64,000 nt of DNA from Blastocystis sp. Blastoise. Its lineage: Eukaryota; Sar; Bigyra; Opalinata; Blastocystidae. The translations under genes and the position numbers were made by a program. The notes under the pieces are model-generated. The model ran no database searches, was not told the DNA's origin, and was given only the letters and a program-made list of their open reading frames with translations. Shown here piece after piece: positions 34,273 to 49,446 of this stretch. The stretch spans positions 1,678,579 to 1,742,578 of the forward strand of contig JBBPEB010000009.1 of NCBI GenBank assembly GCA_039096225.1. Direction: 5' to 3'. The stretch's first letter is position 1, and each line of letters starts with the position of its first letter.

Positions 34273-34426
34273 AAGTACCTGTACCAGAGTGACCTCCTGT
34301 ACCAAAGTGACCCGTTTTTGTTTTGTTTCCATATTTACGGGAAAAAATATTTTTTCACTGTATTTAATAAAGATAAACATGTAAATAACATTTTTTCAAT
34401 AAAAATAGTCTTTTTTCTGTTTAAAA
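34273..34426 (+). repeat. Left 154-bp terminal inverted repeat
   Basis: Begins aagtacctgtaccagagtga and ends tttttctgtttaaaa. Matches the reverse complement of 36163-36316 at every base I compared. The outer part holds two near-identical direct copies of gtacca(g/a)agtgacc spaced 18 bp apart, a likely transposase binding array. Confidence 0.93.
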
Positions 34427-34621
34427 AAGGTTTTTAAGAACAGAAATAGTATAATTTTTAAAATTTTCACAAGGAAAAAACGGAAAATATATTCTAGAAC
34501 TTTCTAGAATATTCTTTTTGTATTCAGTTAAAACGAATACTAACTGGCTTTATCTAATTGTTTTCATATTTTATTCATAATTATTTTATTATTGTTTTTT
34601 TTTAAATAAATTAATTATACG

Positions 34622-36049
34622 ATGAATATAGAAAATATATCCGAAAATGATAATACTATTAGTATTCCCCTTCCTGATCTTGATATTCTTGATTCTAATT
34701 TAACCCTAAATCAAGTTCTGAATCATCCTGAAGTTGAGAAAGAAAGAAGTCCTAGAAAGAAGTCCTGTGCTATAAGAAAAGTGTTTAATGGAAAGAATGG
34801 TATGAAGAAATTATCCTTATCTAGTATTAGTGCTATCACTAAAGTGTCTCCGTCTACAATAAAACGTTCTGAAAAGAAACTGAATGAAGATGTATCACTT
34901 AATAATCGTGGTAATCAACATGTTCTTAATGAAAATGAAGAAGTAGAAATAATAGAATGGATTAAGTCACAAATTAATGTGAATAGCTGTCCTTCGAAGA
35001 ATGAAATAGCTGAAGAAATACGTAAGAGATCAATTGAAAGGTGTCGAAACGGTATTGGATGTATGATTACTGTATCAGAAGGGTATGTAAGGAAGCTGCT
35101 TAAGAAGAATAATATTCTATTGAAAAGACCGCTAACAAATTATGAAGAAAAAGCTAGACCAACAAAGAAAGATGCGAAGATACTGTATAGGAATATTCAT
35201 TATGTAATAAACAAAAGAAAAATCAAAACTTCTCTTATATTCAACATGGATGAGTCATGGGTTACTCCTGGTGATAAAAGATCAAGAGTTACTGTTGCAG
35301 TTGATAATGATCACTTACCAATAACAAAACAAGGTACTAGTGTTACTCATACAACACTAATTGGTTGTATTTGTGCTGATGGTACTGCAGTTCCTTCCTC
35401 TTATGTTGTTGATCGAGATACTTATAATATTAAAGAAATAGATAAGCAAAATCTGTCCTATATAAAAGTATGGTCTGCTAAGTCTGGATGGATAAATACA
35501 CATGTGTTATACTCATGGATTCAAGATATTTTTCTTCCATATGTTAATAAAAAGAGAAAAGATATGAATCTTGATAGTACTAATGATTATTGTCTACTTA
35601 TTCTTGATGCTCATACAACACGTAATGATACTGATTTTCTTCGTCTATGTGAAAATAACCGTATTGATGTTATTGTACTTCCTAAAAATACTACTAGTGT
35701 CTTTCAACCGCTTGATCTAGTTATATACAATGTTTATAAATCAAAATTTAGAAGATATTATAAAACAACTAATCGATATTCGTTATTAGCAGCATCTGAA
35801 GATGCTTTTAGTGAAGCTTTTACAAGAAGAAACATTTTAAGTGCATGGCAAGCTTCGAGACTTCTTATTGATGATGAGAATGAGTTTATCAAGGATTTTG
35901 ATGATCGTCCCCGTAGTAAAGTAACTAGAAAATCATCTAAAGTGTCAAATAAAATCTTAACTAATATCAATAGAGAAATGATGGAGGATGAATTTAGTGA
36001 TAAACTTGATAATACTGTTTCAGAAGATGAAATAATAGTTAATGAATAA
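34622..36049 (+). CDS. Pogo/Tigger-type transposase (DDE_1 superfamily), 475 aa, intact
   Basis: Intronless frame. The N-terminal half has a psq-like helix-turn-helix (LSLSSISAITKVSPSTIKRS, residues about 64-83) and a second CENP-B-type DNA-binding helix set (ENEEVEIIEWIKSQIN, then SEGYVRKLLKKNNI). The catalytic core shows the three acidic residues of the family: D210 in FNMDESW, D329 in LLILDAHTT, and D365 in VFQPLDLVIY. This gives a D-D-35-D layout, and the preceding LPKNTTSVFQPLD is the classic DDE_1 motif. The C-terminal tail is acidic (DKLDNTVSEDEIIVNE). Length is usual for pogo transposases, and no stop or frameshift is seen, so it may be active. Unlike the neighbouring genes it has no TA-rich introns and no Asn runs, consistent with an incoming element. 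Confidence 0.92.
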   Translation: MNIENISENDNTISIPLPDLDILDSNLTLNQVLNHPEVEKERSPRKKSCAIRKVFNGKNGMKKLSLSSISAITKVSPSTIKRSEKKLNEDVSLNNRGNQHVLNENEEVEIIEWIKSQINVNSCPSKNEIAEEIRKRSIERCRNGIGCMITVSEGYVRKLLKKNNILLKRPLTNYEEKARPTKKDAKILYRNIHYVINKRKIKTSLIFNMDESWVTPGDKRSRVTVAVDNDHLPITKQGTSVTHTTLIGCICADGTAVPSSYVVDRDTYNIKEIDKQNLSYIKVWSAKSGWINTHVLYSWIQDIFLPYVNKKRKDMNLDSTNDYCLLILDAHTTRNDTDFLRLCENNRIDVIVLPKNTTSVFQPLDLVIYNVYKSKFRRYYKTTNRYSLLAASEDAFSEAFTRRNILSAWQASRLLIDDENEFIKDFDDRPRSKVTRKSSKVSNKILTNINREMMEDEFSDKLDNTVSEDEIIVNE

Positions 36050-36162
36050 AGATATTCCTTTCTATATATATATTTTTTATTTTTTTTTATATAATATATC
36101 ATATATATACTTATTTTTTTATAATTGTTATTAATTTATGTCAAAAAAAATTTCTTGTTTTG

Positions 36163-36316
36163 TTTTAAACAGAAAAAAGACTATTTTTATTGAAAAAATG
36201 TTATTTACATGTTTATCTTTATTAAATACAGTGAAAAAATATTTTTTCCCGTAAATATGGAAACAAAACAAAAACGGGTCACTTTGGTACAGGAGGTCAC
36301 TCTGGTACAGGTACTT
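36163..36316 (-). repeat. Right 154-bp terminal inverted repeat
   Basis: Reverse complement of 34273-34426 with no mismatch seen. Ends ...tctggtacaggtactt next to TA. Confidence 0.93.
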
Positions 36317-36847
36317 TAATATTAAAGAATACATATAATAAAATTAAGAAAAAAGTGTGTTTAAAAAGCTTATTTCTTGAAAGAAATGTAGTGATTTAAC
36401 AGTATAAGTAATTATATATATACTAATGATAACCAAGAAAAGTATATATTCCATTTTAATAATTTGATGAAAGTAATCAGTGATATTTTAGGCATTCTTG
36501 ATCAAAAATACATTTGAAACTTTAATATGAACACATTGTGTATTATTATATGAAAATATAGTTAAAAATAACCTTGAAAAATAAACTATTTTTTTAAATG
36601 AAAATTAAAAACAAATATAATGAAAAAATTAGAATATTTTTGTAATTAGAGCCAATATTTATTTATCTTCAAGAAAATGTTTCTAAAAAGATTTCCAGGT
36701 TTTATTTTTTTCTTTTTTACATTGATTCATTATTTTTATAATAAAACACAGCTATTTTTTAAGTATTTATTTCTCAAATTATATAAAATTATATTTCTTA
36801 AGTATAATAATCTATGATTATGTTATCATTATAGTTGAATTCGAGTG

Positions 36848-39800
36848 ATGTCAGACAGTGAATCTTTATTAACTGAAAATAAATGTAAGTGAGTATGATT
36901 ACAGACAATTTATTTACTTTTCTAGATTTGTTTACATTTCAAGATGAGACGCAATTATGGATTTCAAGAGAATTTATAGAGAAATATCCTCAATTACCCT
37001 TTCATGATATTATTCAACACTCAGATAAATATGAGGATGGTAGCTATTATATAGATATGGCTTCTTCTCCTATAGATAGAGTCGTTTCGTTTTTAAATGA
37101 AGAAATTGCTGATATTTCTTCTTTAAATCTACGAAATAGTTATGATATATATAAAACACTTCATGAATATTCAATTACACTTGATAATGAAATTCAAAGT
37201 GATTTATTCTTCCATGTTAAAGATTTATTTATTGATTATTTAAAAGAAAACAATTATCGAATAAATGATTGTTATAACCAACATGACCAGTTACATATGT
37301 CGATGGAGTTATTTAGTTCAAAGAGTAAAGAAATAGTTATAGAAGGTAATTATTTAGTATTATATATGTCTTTAATATGTATAGGATTATTTACACCTCA
37401 ACGAAAAGATGAATTATTGTATTATTCGATTCTAATTAAAATGATGAATATTAGTGAAGTTTTTGTTTTTTGTATATATATATATATATATAGTAGTATA
37501 TTAATGTATAATAATAATATATATAGATGATTATTCATCAGATATTCCATTAGAATACGTATGTCCTTCTTCTATTAAAGATATATTTCCATCATTAAGA
37601 GAATTAAAAATTTCTGGTATATATTATTTTATTATATATATATATATATAGTATCTACATATTACAAGGAAAGTGAACAGTTATTAAATCCAAATAGTGA
37701 TGAGTATATAATGAAATATATTCGGTTATTCAGTAGATATGGATGTGGAATGGATATTCCTGATAATTACAACTATTTTACAGAATCAGAAATGAATGAA
37801 TATAATAAAAAATCTACATTAAATATGAATACTATATATTATTCTCATGACATGATTGATTCTTATAAAAAAAGAAGAGAAAACAATACGTTACCTAAAT
37901 TATATAAATATATTGTTTATGAAGCTATATATAATAATGATGGTTCGGAAGCTGGAAATAGTAAAAATACTTATGGTAATTTTTCACGTAATGATGTCAG
38001 TATTAAATATAATAGTAAATATATATAAATATTTTAGAATTTTTTCTTTTTATCTCATTATATATAGATGAAACAAATGAGAAAACATTTTCGTATATAA
38101 TTATCTTTATTGAATAATATTTATTTAAATATATATCAAATAGTATAATGGAAATATCTTCAGAATGGGGTATAACTCAATTATTACGTCTTATTTCTTA
38201 TTTCTCTATTTCAAAAATCGAGAAAAATTATTGTAAATAAGAATATATAGTACACTAATGAATTTTTTTAGTTGATTTTCAATATGATGCTATGATTGCT
38301 CTGAAAGTATTAAAAGAAGTTGTATTCGACTCTTTAACTACATTAAGTGTTGAATGGAGTATTTTTTAATTATTATTATCAATATTTTTATTCAATATAG
38401 TTGAAGTTCTGGCTGATAAAATTGATAAGAATCTATTTAAAAAAATAATTACAACTCATGTATTTCCAAATGTTACTGAACTCATCTATGATGATCGTAT
38501 GTATATATATAAATAAATGTATGTATATTATATATATCTATATATGTATGTAGGATCATTTCAGTTATCATTCATAAAGAAAGAATGTTTCCCAAAACTA
38601 CATATTATCAACTACAATATTGAAATATGTAAATTGATTTTTCTATAGATAAATTATAGTATATTATTATAGCTGCTGATACTCTTGAGTTCTTATTTCC
38701 ACCGAGCTTAATCTCTATGATTGATACTATTATAATAAATGAAATTAATTCTAGCCAAAAAAATGAAATCATTTTAACTTTAGATAATCTAGCTTATACT
38801 CATTCAATTCATATCGATGGAATTGGTATAGTCTTATATATATATATTTGATTTTATATAGATTTATTTATTAATGACTTTCCACATTCAAAAGAATTGT
38901 TAAACAAAAATCTTATATCTTTTGATAGAAATTATAGTATAAATTTTTTCTCACTCTTTTATATATATATATATATAATAATATTTAATATAATATAATA
39001 ACATATAATAGTATATAATAGATAATATAATCTAATATTTATTATAAAGTTAAGATTTTTTGTTCTGAAGATGTGAAAAAGTTAGATCGTTTTAAGAATT
39101 ATATATACAATATTGATGTTTTATATATTACATTCAAAAGTATTCAAGTCTATATATATATATATATAACATTAATTTCTTTTTATTTATAGATTACAAA
39201 GAAGATGAAATAAGAAATTCTTTAGAAAGATTCTTACAGAGTAATATATTACAACATTTGAACTATTTAAGTGTTTCATGTATATTCTTTTTTATCAATA
39301 TATATTATTATTATACTTGGTATACTATCTTTAGTCGATCATACTATAAGTATAGAATATTTAAAATGGATATCAAATATTTTTGATGATACTAAAATTA
39401 ATACTATTTGTGAATTATTTTTTGATTGTATATATTTTATTATGAAACACATTATAATTAATATTAAGTGAGTTCTGTTGCAAAAGATTTATCATTTGAA
39501 TATTTATATGTATATGAAAACATAATAGAAAAATTAATTCATAAAGCTTCTATTGTTACGATACAAGGTAATTATTTTTAAATATGATTATTCTATTTAA
39601 TAAAATATATTTAATTAATATTAACTATATTTATCAGATTGTTATATGATTTTTTTAAATCGATTAATTCTCAAAGGTTGTTTTCATAATACGACTGAAT
39701 TGAGTTTAGGTATATAATTATTAAATAAATATTATATCTTCGTTGTAAACTATAATATATATCATTCTATTTTTATATTATTATTATTATAGAAATTGAT

Positions 39801-40572
39801 GATATTCCAGATGATAGTTTTTATGAACTATATACTAAAAACAATTTTCAACAATTAACACTTATTGAGTTTTGTATATATTAATAATAAGATTATAATT
39901 GTATCATGAATGCTTATATATAGTCTCTTATTCTATAAATAAATATTTTTCTAAAATATTAAATATTTCCATAGATATTCGTGATGAAAAATGGTGGCTT
40001 CATTTCATTCAAAAATTATGTAACTATATGAATAACAATAGTTTTCCATCATCAAGTACTATTCGATTAATTGGTATGTTATTAAAGATGATACTATTTA
40101 TATTCATTATTATTATATTCTATAGATACATTTTATTATAATCTTGACTATATTTATAATCCAAGTACTTCTTCTCTTCAATGTAAATATGATAATGATT
40201 CATTTATAGATACAATTATGTGTACAGATGATGAAACGATGAATAAATATGAGATAGAAACATTATTTGATTGTATTAGAGAAAATAAAACTAAATATAT
40301 AAGAAGTTTAGAAATATATATTTTTGATGAGGAACAATTATCAGAACTCATTAGTTTTTTAACTAATGGAAAGATTCCTAAATTGAAAGAATTTATTTTT
40401 AGTATTAGTATATATACAGTTAATTCTATTGATATTTTTATATCATATAGGTAATGATATTTCTGATGATAGCACTAATATATATAAGCAACAATTGAAT
40501 GATTCTTCATTTATTAAGGAAAATCATATCAAATATGAACTGAAAAAAGTAGTATGTATAAATTATTTTTAA
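36848..40572 (+). CDS. BTB/T1-like LRR-repeat family protein C (many small exons)
   Basis: Close paralogue of gene B with the same exon order. ATG at 36848 (MSDSESLLTENK), then a short phase-1 intron to LFTFQDETQLWISREFIEKY. The BTB/T1-like part has DGSYYIDMASSPIDRVVSFL and ISSLNLRNSYDIYKTLHEYS, then the shared LFTPQRKDELLYYS exon. The following small exons pair one-for-one with B (THVFPNVTELIYDD, ECFPKLHIINYNIEI, SIEYLKWISNIFDD, DDIPDDSFYELYTKNNF, DEEQLSELISFLTNGKIPKL). It ends in KYELKKVVCINYF, TAA at 40570-40572. The exon near 38930-39130 is poorly matched to B and its splice sites are unclear, so mild decay there is possible. Function unknown. Confidence 0.62.
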
Positions 40573-42028
40573 CATCTATTTTTTTTGTTTTGCTATATTT
40601 ATTATGTATTTCATTTCTTGTTTTACATATATATATTCAAGTTTCCATTGATTATATTAATATTATATGATTTAAAATATAAGAATCATGATAATTTATT
40701 ATATGTACATTAATGTTTTAAGTATAAAACAATTTTAATAAAATGTATTATTATTGTTTAATATGACTATATTGTTATATTGTGTTTATTAGATATTCCT
40801 TATGGATAATAAATCTATCTAAAAATTATATTTTAATGATATTTTGAAATGTGAGTAATTAGCATGTTTATAAGAGGTGGCTGATATATTTATATAATAT
40901 GGAAAAAATGACTTTTTTGATACATATTTTTTTTTTAATAAAATGAAAGAGTTAAAAACATATTATTATGGTTGCCATTTATTTATTATATATAATTTCA
41001 TTAGTTGTGTTTAATTTAGATTTATTAATTTGAAAATATATTCATATATATTATGAGCTAATCTAATTATTTATATATTATAAGCTAATTTAATTATTTA
41101 TATATTATGAGTTAATCTAATTATTTATATATTATGAGTCTACATAAATATATGTATATGAATAATCATTAATACAGAACTTCACTCCATATAATACCAA
41201 ACTACTTTTGAAAATAATTTTTTGGAGAAAGAATATATATTTTATGTATTATAATTATCTTGATGATAATAATTATTAACAATATATCATGATCAAATAT
41301 CCTTAAGAATAAAAAGAATGTAGAGAGAATAAGATAACGAATATTATCAGTATTAGCAAGGATATTAAAGTTGAAACAAATAAAATAAAATTGAATGAAT
41401 AGAGAAACATAGTGTAGACATGATAAATAAATATAAATATAATAATTAAGGAAATAATTGGAATGATTATAAAAGGAAGTAATGTAATCATATAATATAT
41501 AAGTTATTTAAACATCTCGTTTCCATTTAAATAATATACAACATTAATTGAAGTTCAAATAGATCCTATTAAGAAGATTTGAAACTATAATGATAATAAA
41601 AGAGACTATCTAGAAATAATATATATTGATTAATATCATCGAATACACACAAACTAATAATTCACAAATAATAGACTTGCTGCTATAGCTAATGAAATAA
41701 AGAATGAAAATGAGTTGCTTATTTTAATCTATTTTAATACTTTTTTGTAGATCCCATAATTTATAAATACAAAAATATAATATTTTTCATCATAAATGTG
41801 TTTTAAATGAATAATAAAGAGATTTAATGAATGAATTAAAAAGTTGATTAAAATCATGATTTATTTTAAAATGAAAGCTATTAAATGAAAATAATTATAA
41901 ATTGATAAAATAAAAGTGTTTAAAAATATTTACGATTATTATTAATATTTTCGCTATAAAAGATAATAGTTTCATAATTTTGATTTAAAATAGTTTTCAT
42001 TTTTATTTTATTTCTTTTATTATTAAGA
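40573..42028. other. 1.5 kb gene-free spacer upstream of BTB-TLDc copy 3
   Basis: No coding signal. Contains three short direct repeats of ttatatattatgagttaatctaa type at 41040-41140. The promoter of copy 3 is presumably at the 3' end. Confidence 0.5.
41045..41140. repeat. Short tandem repeat (~29 bp unit, about 3.5 copies)
   Basis: Successive atta(t/a)gagctaatctaattattta-like units in the spacer between gene C and TLDc copy 3. Confidence 0.7.
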
Positions 42029-43548
42029 ATGGTGAAAGAGAAGGTAGAATTTGATGCGAATAAGATGGGTGATATTCAGAAGGATGTAATTCATTTTGAA
42101 AGACTGATTGGTGATTTGATTGGTATTTTAAGTAAGTCAATAAGTTTCTGTATTCATTCAGGTGAGTCTATAAATGAATTAGTAAAGCAATCCGTAAGAT
42201 ATTGTGAAGGAATGAATGATAAGAATGGTGATGATCCAAGTATAATTATCCAAGAATCTTCTTTTCTGAATGAAAATGATTCTACTATGAATAAAAATGA
42301 TAATGGAATTGATTATATTCGATTCACAAGTAATGGTCCAGTTTATTCTCTTCCTAAAAGAGTAACAAATAGTTTAGTAGGAGCATATTTATATGAACAA
42401 TGTCAAGATGATCAAAAAACTGTTGATGATGAAGCTTATTTAGATTATCCTTATGATGAAACAGTAGCTCCTTTATTAATTGATTCTTTAATGAATAAGA
42501 AAGTGAATATTGATAAATTAATGATGAAAGATCAAATTGATTTATTAAGGATGTTTGATTACTGTGAATTACCTATTCCTGAAGAATTAGTGAAGACTAT
42601 ATATAGAATGGATCGTAATATGATACAATATAAAGAAAGTGATGATGTTATTCTATATATAAATGATAAGGAAGATGATAGATTAAAAAAATACTTAAAG
42701 AATAATGGATTAATGAATAAGATTGTTAATGAATATGGTAGTGGATATGTAGATTATGATGAAGAGAATAATGAAATGTATATGAAGATGAATTTTGAAT
42801 ATATTAATTATATCAATGAATATATTAAATATAATTGTATTTATATTTCTGAAGAAGAAACAAAGAATATAAATAAAGAATTATTAGAGAATGAAATGTA
42901 TAGTTTATTTGGTGATAAAGGAAGAAATAGTGTAAAGAATGGATGGAATATTAATGTTTCATTTCTTCATTCATATATAGTTGATCCTACTAGTGAAGTC
43001 TCTTTAGTGAATTGGCTTGGTAAAGAAAAGAAATGGAAATTACTATTTAGGCATTTATTAATTTATTATATTATATCATTATATATAGAGCAAGTGAACA
43101 TGATTATAAAACAAGTGAATTTCATAATTATTGTGATTATAAAGGAGAAACAGTTACTATTATCAAACATATAGGTAAAAATAATCATATTAATATATTT
43201 GGAGGATATACAGATCAAAGTTGGGATAGTTATAGTGGTTGGAAACCTAATTCTAAAGAATTTCTATTTACATTAAGTAATGACCATGGTATTCCACCTA
43301 CTAAATATGATAATACTAATAGTAGCTGTGGTTTATATTGTGGTTCTTCTTATGGTCCAATGTTTGGAGGTGGCAATGATATCCATATATCTGATCAATG
43401 TCATAGTAATACTAGTTCTTATTGTAAAGCATCTTCTTATTCTGAAGTGAATACTCCTCAAAAATCATCCTTATTTGTAAATACAAATAATGCTAATTCT
43501 GAAAATCATTTTACAGTAGATGATTATGAAGTCTGGGGAAGAGCATAA
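42029..43548 (+). CDS. BTB-TLDc protein, copy 3 (one intron with GC donor; second intron absent)
   Basis: ATG at 42029 (MVKEKVEFDANKMGDIQKDV). BTB/T1-like part IRFTSNGPVYSLPKRVTNSL, then DEAYLDYPYDETVAPLLIDS. Exon 1 ends at KKWKLLFR (43050), and the next exon begins at 43089 with the codon remainder for ASEHDYKTSEFHNYCDYKGE. The intron between them starts GC, not GT as in copy 2. Translated without splicing, the TLDc domain is lost. From there the TLDc domain is continuous to the stop (IFGGYTDQSWDSYSGWK, SKEFLFTLSNDHGI, SDQCHSNTSSYC, DDYEVWGRA), with no intron at the place where copy 2 has its second one. Otherwise intact and close to copy 2. Either a functional GC-AG intron or an early splice-site lesion. 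Confidence 0.8.
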
Positions 43549-44433
43549 AAAGAATAATAAATTACTATTTCTTTTTTATTTCTCTCTTTATATATATTGT
43601 TTTCTTTTCTTTATTGAGAAAAGTTTTTCATTATATATATATTATTTTTAATAAAATATAAAAAGTAGTTTTGTTAATTGTTTTCTAACTGCATTCATAC
43701 TATTAAAAGTTTATTAATATTAATTATTATATAATATTCTCAAGATAAATATATATTTTTTATTAAAAATAATTTTTATAAACATGTTTATTTTATAGAT
43801 ATATAACAAAGATTAAGATATAAATCATAAGAATAAAATCAATAAAATATATGAAGGATAGGAATTCTATGATAATAATAAACATCAATATATTTTGTTT
43901 ATTTAAATAATTAAAAACAATACTTATTGAAAGTTTAAAACAATATAGAGTTATCTATAATATAAAATGAAAAATGTTTTTATTCTTTTATTTATTAACA
44001 ATTTAATATTTTTTATAAACTATAATAATAGGAATATTATATATATGAATATATATTTATATAATATATATATAATTATATCATTGTTGAAAAAAAATAA
44101 ATATAAAAATGATTAAAATAAATATATAGAATGATTATTATTTAAAAAAATAAACAAATTCAAATAAATATTTAAAATAAAACTAAATAAAGTTTTTAAA
44201 TATAAAAAAAAATAATTTTAAACAAGAATAAGTTGAGAATAGTATAGAATTCATGAATAGTATACAATTTACAAAAGTAGCCAAATGAACATTTTAATAG
44301 TATTTATAACTATTATAAAATAAGAATGATTATGAAAATAGTTTTTATTATGATGAAGAGTATAAATATAGATGAATAATAGAATAATATAGAAAATTTG
44401 AATAAATAATAAAAAAGATAGATTTGATGAGAT
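43549..44433. other. Gene-free spacer
   Basis: Very AT-rich; no exon-like sequence. Confidence 0.5.
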
Positions 44434-44612
44434 CAGTCCCTTCCCTCACTTTTGTGACAGTTGCCATGACCATGGCTGACTGTCACTTTCAGCCAGACTT
44501 AATTTGACTTAGTCAAAAATAATTCAAATTACACTGTCAAAAATAAATATTTTGTCACAAATTTTGGTGACAATTGCCATATGGCAAAAAAAAAGGGCCT
44601 CAGGGAAGGCGT
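44434..44612. mobile_element. MITE-like insertion, ~180 bp
   Basis: A sharply GC-richer island in AT-rich DNA. It starts cagtcccttccctcac and ends ggcctcagggaaggcg, so the outer c-cttccct / agggaag-g parts are inverted. The inner parts gtgacagttgccat and atggcaattgtcac are also inverted. Two local palindromes are present: tgacag...ctgtca around gccatgaccatggc, and ttgccatatggcaa. Ends of the cagt(c/g)ccttcc type occur in Tc1/mariner-like non-autonomous elements. No coding capacity. The terminal repeats are imperfect and the target duplication is unclear. Confidence 0.55.
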
Positions 44613-44765
44613 TATATATATATATATATATTGTTTGTATAATATGTATCTATTATATATAATAATAATAATATATATATAGTACATAAATATTATATAG
44701 AGGATGATTCATCTTATTCATTTGTAGGTTCATTTGATCTATTTAATATACTTAATACCTTGATA

Positions 44766-44809
<44 letters not shown>

Positions 44810-45119
44810 CTAACAATAAAAATTTATAAGAATATATATATATAGAGAGAGAGAAAATAATTCAAATATTAATCATTAAATAGCTATTTGAATGCTATTC
44901 TATATATATTCAATATATCCTATATTTGGTCTTTATTATTTAAAAAGGAAATATTTTTTGGAATAAATGAATTGAATATTATATTTGAATTTTTGTTTTT
45001 AATAATAAATTATATTTGAATATTTTTTATGTTAAAAAATATCTTATTAGTGAATATATAAATATATCGATTAATATAAAATATATAATATTATCTAAGA
45101 AGAAAAGAAATAAATTGTT

Positions 45120-48290
<3,171 letters not shown>

Positions 48291-48437
48291 GTATTTTTTA
48301 TTTATTATTCTTGCAAATAATTTTATAATTAAATTGTATTATATATATTTATATTTATTTAAAGTCAACAAAATTATATATAAGAAATAGTAATTATAAA
48401 TATATTTATTAAAAATATCATATATACATAAAATAAT

Positions 48438-48692
48438 TTATTTTTCTTTATTTAGGTGATATAAAAAGAATTTATTAACGTTTAATTGTTCAAGATCTAA
48501 ATCTATATTATCATAATCAAAATTCCTATATATATATATATAAGAAACTATTGTATATATACATTTTATTTATTTTTTTAATATTTTTTTGAAACATATT
48601 ATATTCTTTGATAAATTGTTGAATCATTCCAAATATAAGAATTGCATTGTTATTATCATAAGATTTATCACACTTTATATATAATATTTATT

Positions 48693-48728
<36 letters not shown>

Positions 48729-49372
48729 TTTTTTATATTGAACAATAATTTTTGATGTATTAATTTTAAATAATCTATATATATATATATATAGATAATT
48801 ATATCAGAATAATTAAATATACTTTTTCATTTGATTTATAATTTGATTAAGATATTTATCATTTCCATTTTCAAATTCAAAAAAATTATATATATTAATT
48901 GTAAGCGTTTTCTTTTTATCACCATTTGATAATTTATTAATTATTAAATAATATCTATCTTTATTTCTATAATAATATTAATATATATATATATATATAG
49001 ATTAATACTTTAAATAGATTGTAAATATAAAAAATATTGGTGAATTGGAATTAAAATGAATCTGAATTTCATCAGATATATTATATAACTATATATATAT
49101 TATTGTTAATAATAGGTATATATATATATATATATATACATAAGAATCATTAATAAAATCATTATAATTATAGTAGTTATGAATGAATAAATTTATATTA
49201 TTGGTTGTTACAATTTGGTTATAAACATTCAAATATAAATATATATCAAATAATTCACTTGGAAAAGATCCTTCATGTAAGAATGTATACTATATATATT
49301 ATATTATATTATATTATATTATATTATATTATATTATATACATATTGTTTTTCATTAACTATTATCTCATTA

Positions 49373-49446
<74 letters not shown>

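Larger units (their letters stand above)
34273..36316 (+). mobile_element. Complete pogo/Tigger-type DNA transposon
   Basis: A 2044-bp element bounded by identical inverted repeats of 154 bp and a TA duplication on each side (34271-34272 and 36317-36318). It contains a single uninterrupted transposase frame. Identical ends and an intact frame point to a recent insertion. It lies between the B/TLDc-2 and C/TLDc-3 gene pairs. The superfamily (Tc1/mariner, pogo branch) is inferred from the transposase motifs and the TA target. Confidence 0.92.

Noticed and set aside
35758-36102. Minus-strand Ser/Leu-rich frame over the transposase
   Set aside because: Antisense shadow; the plus frame has all catalytic motifs.
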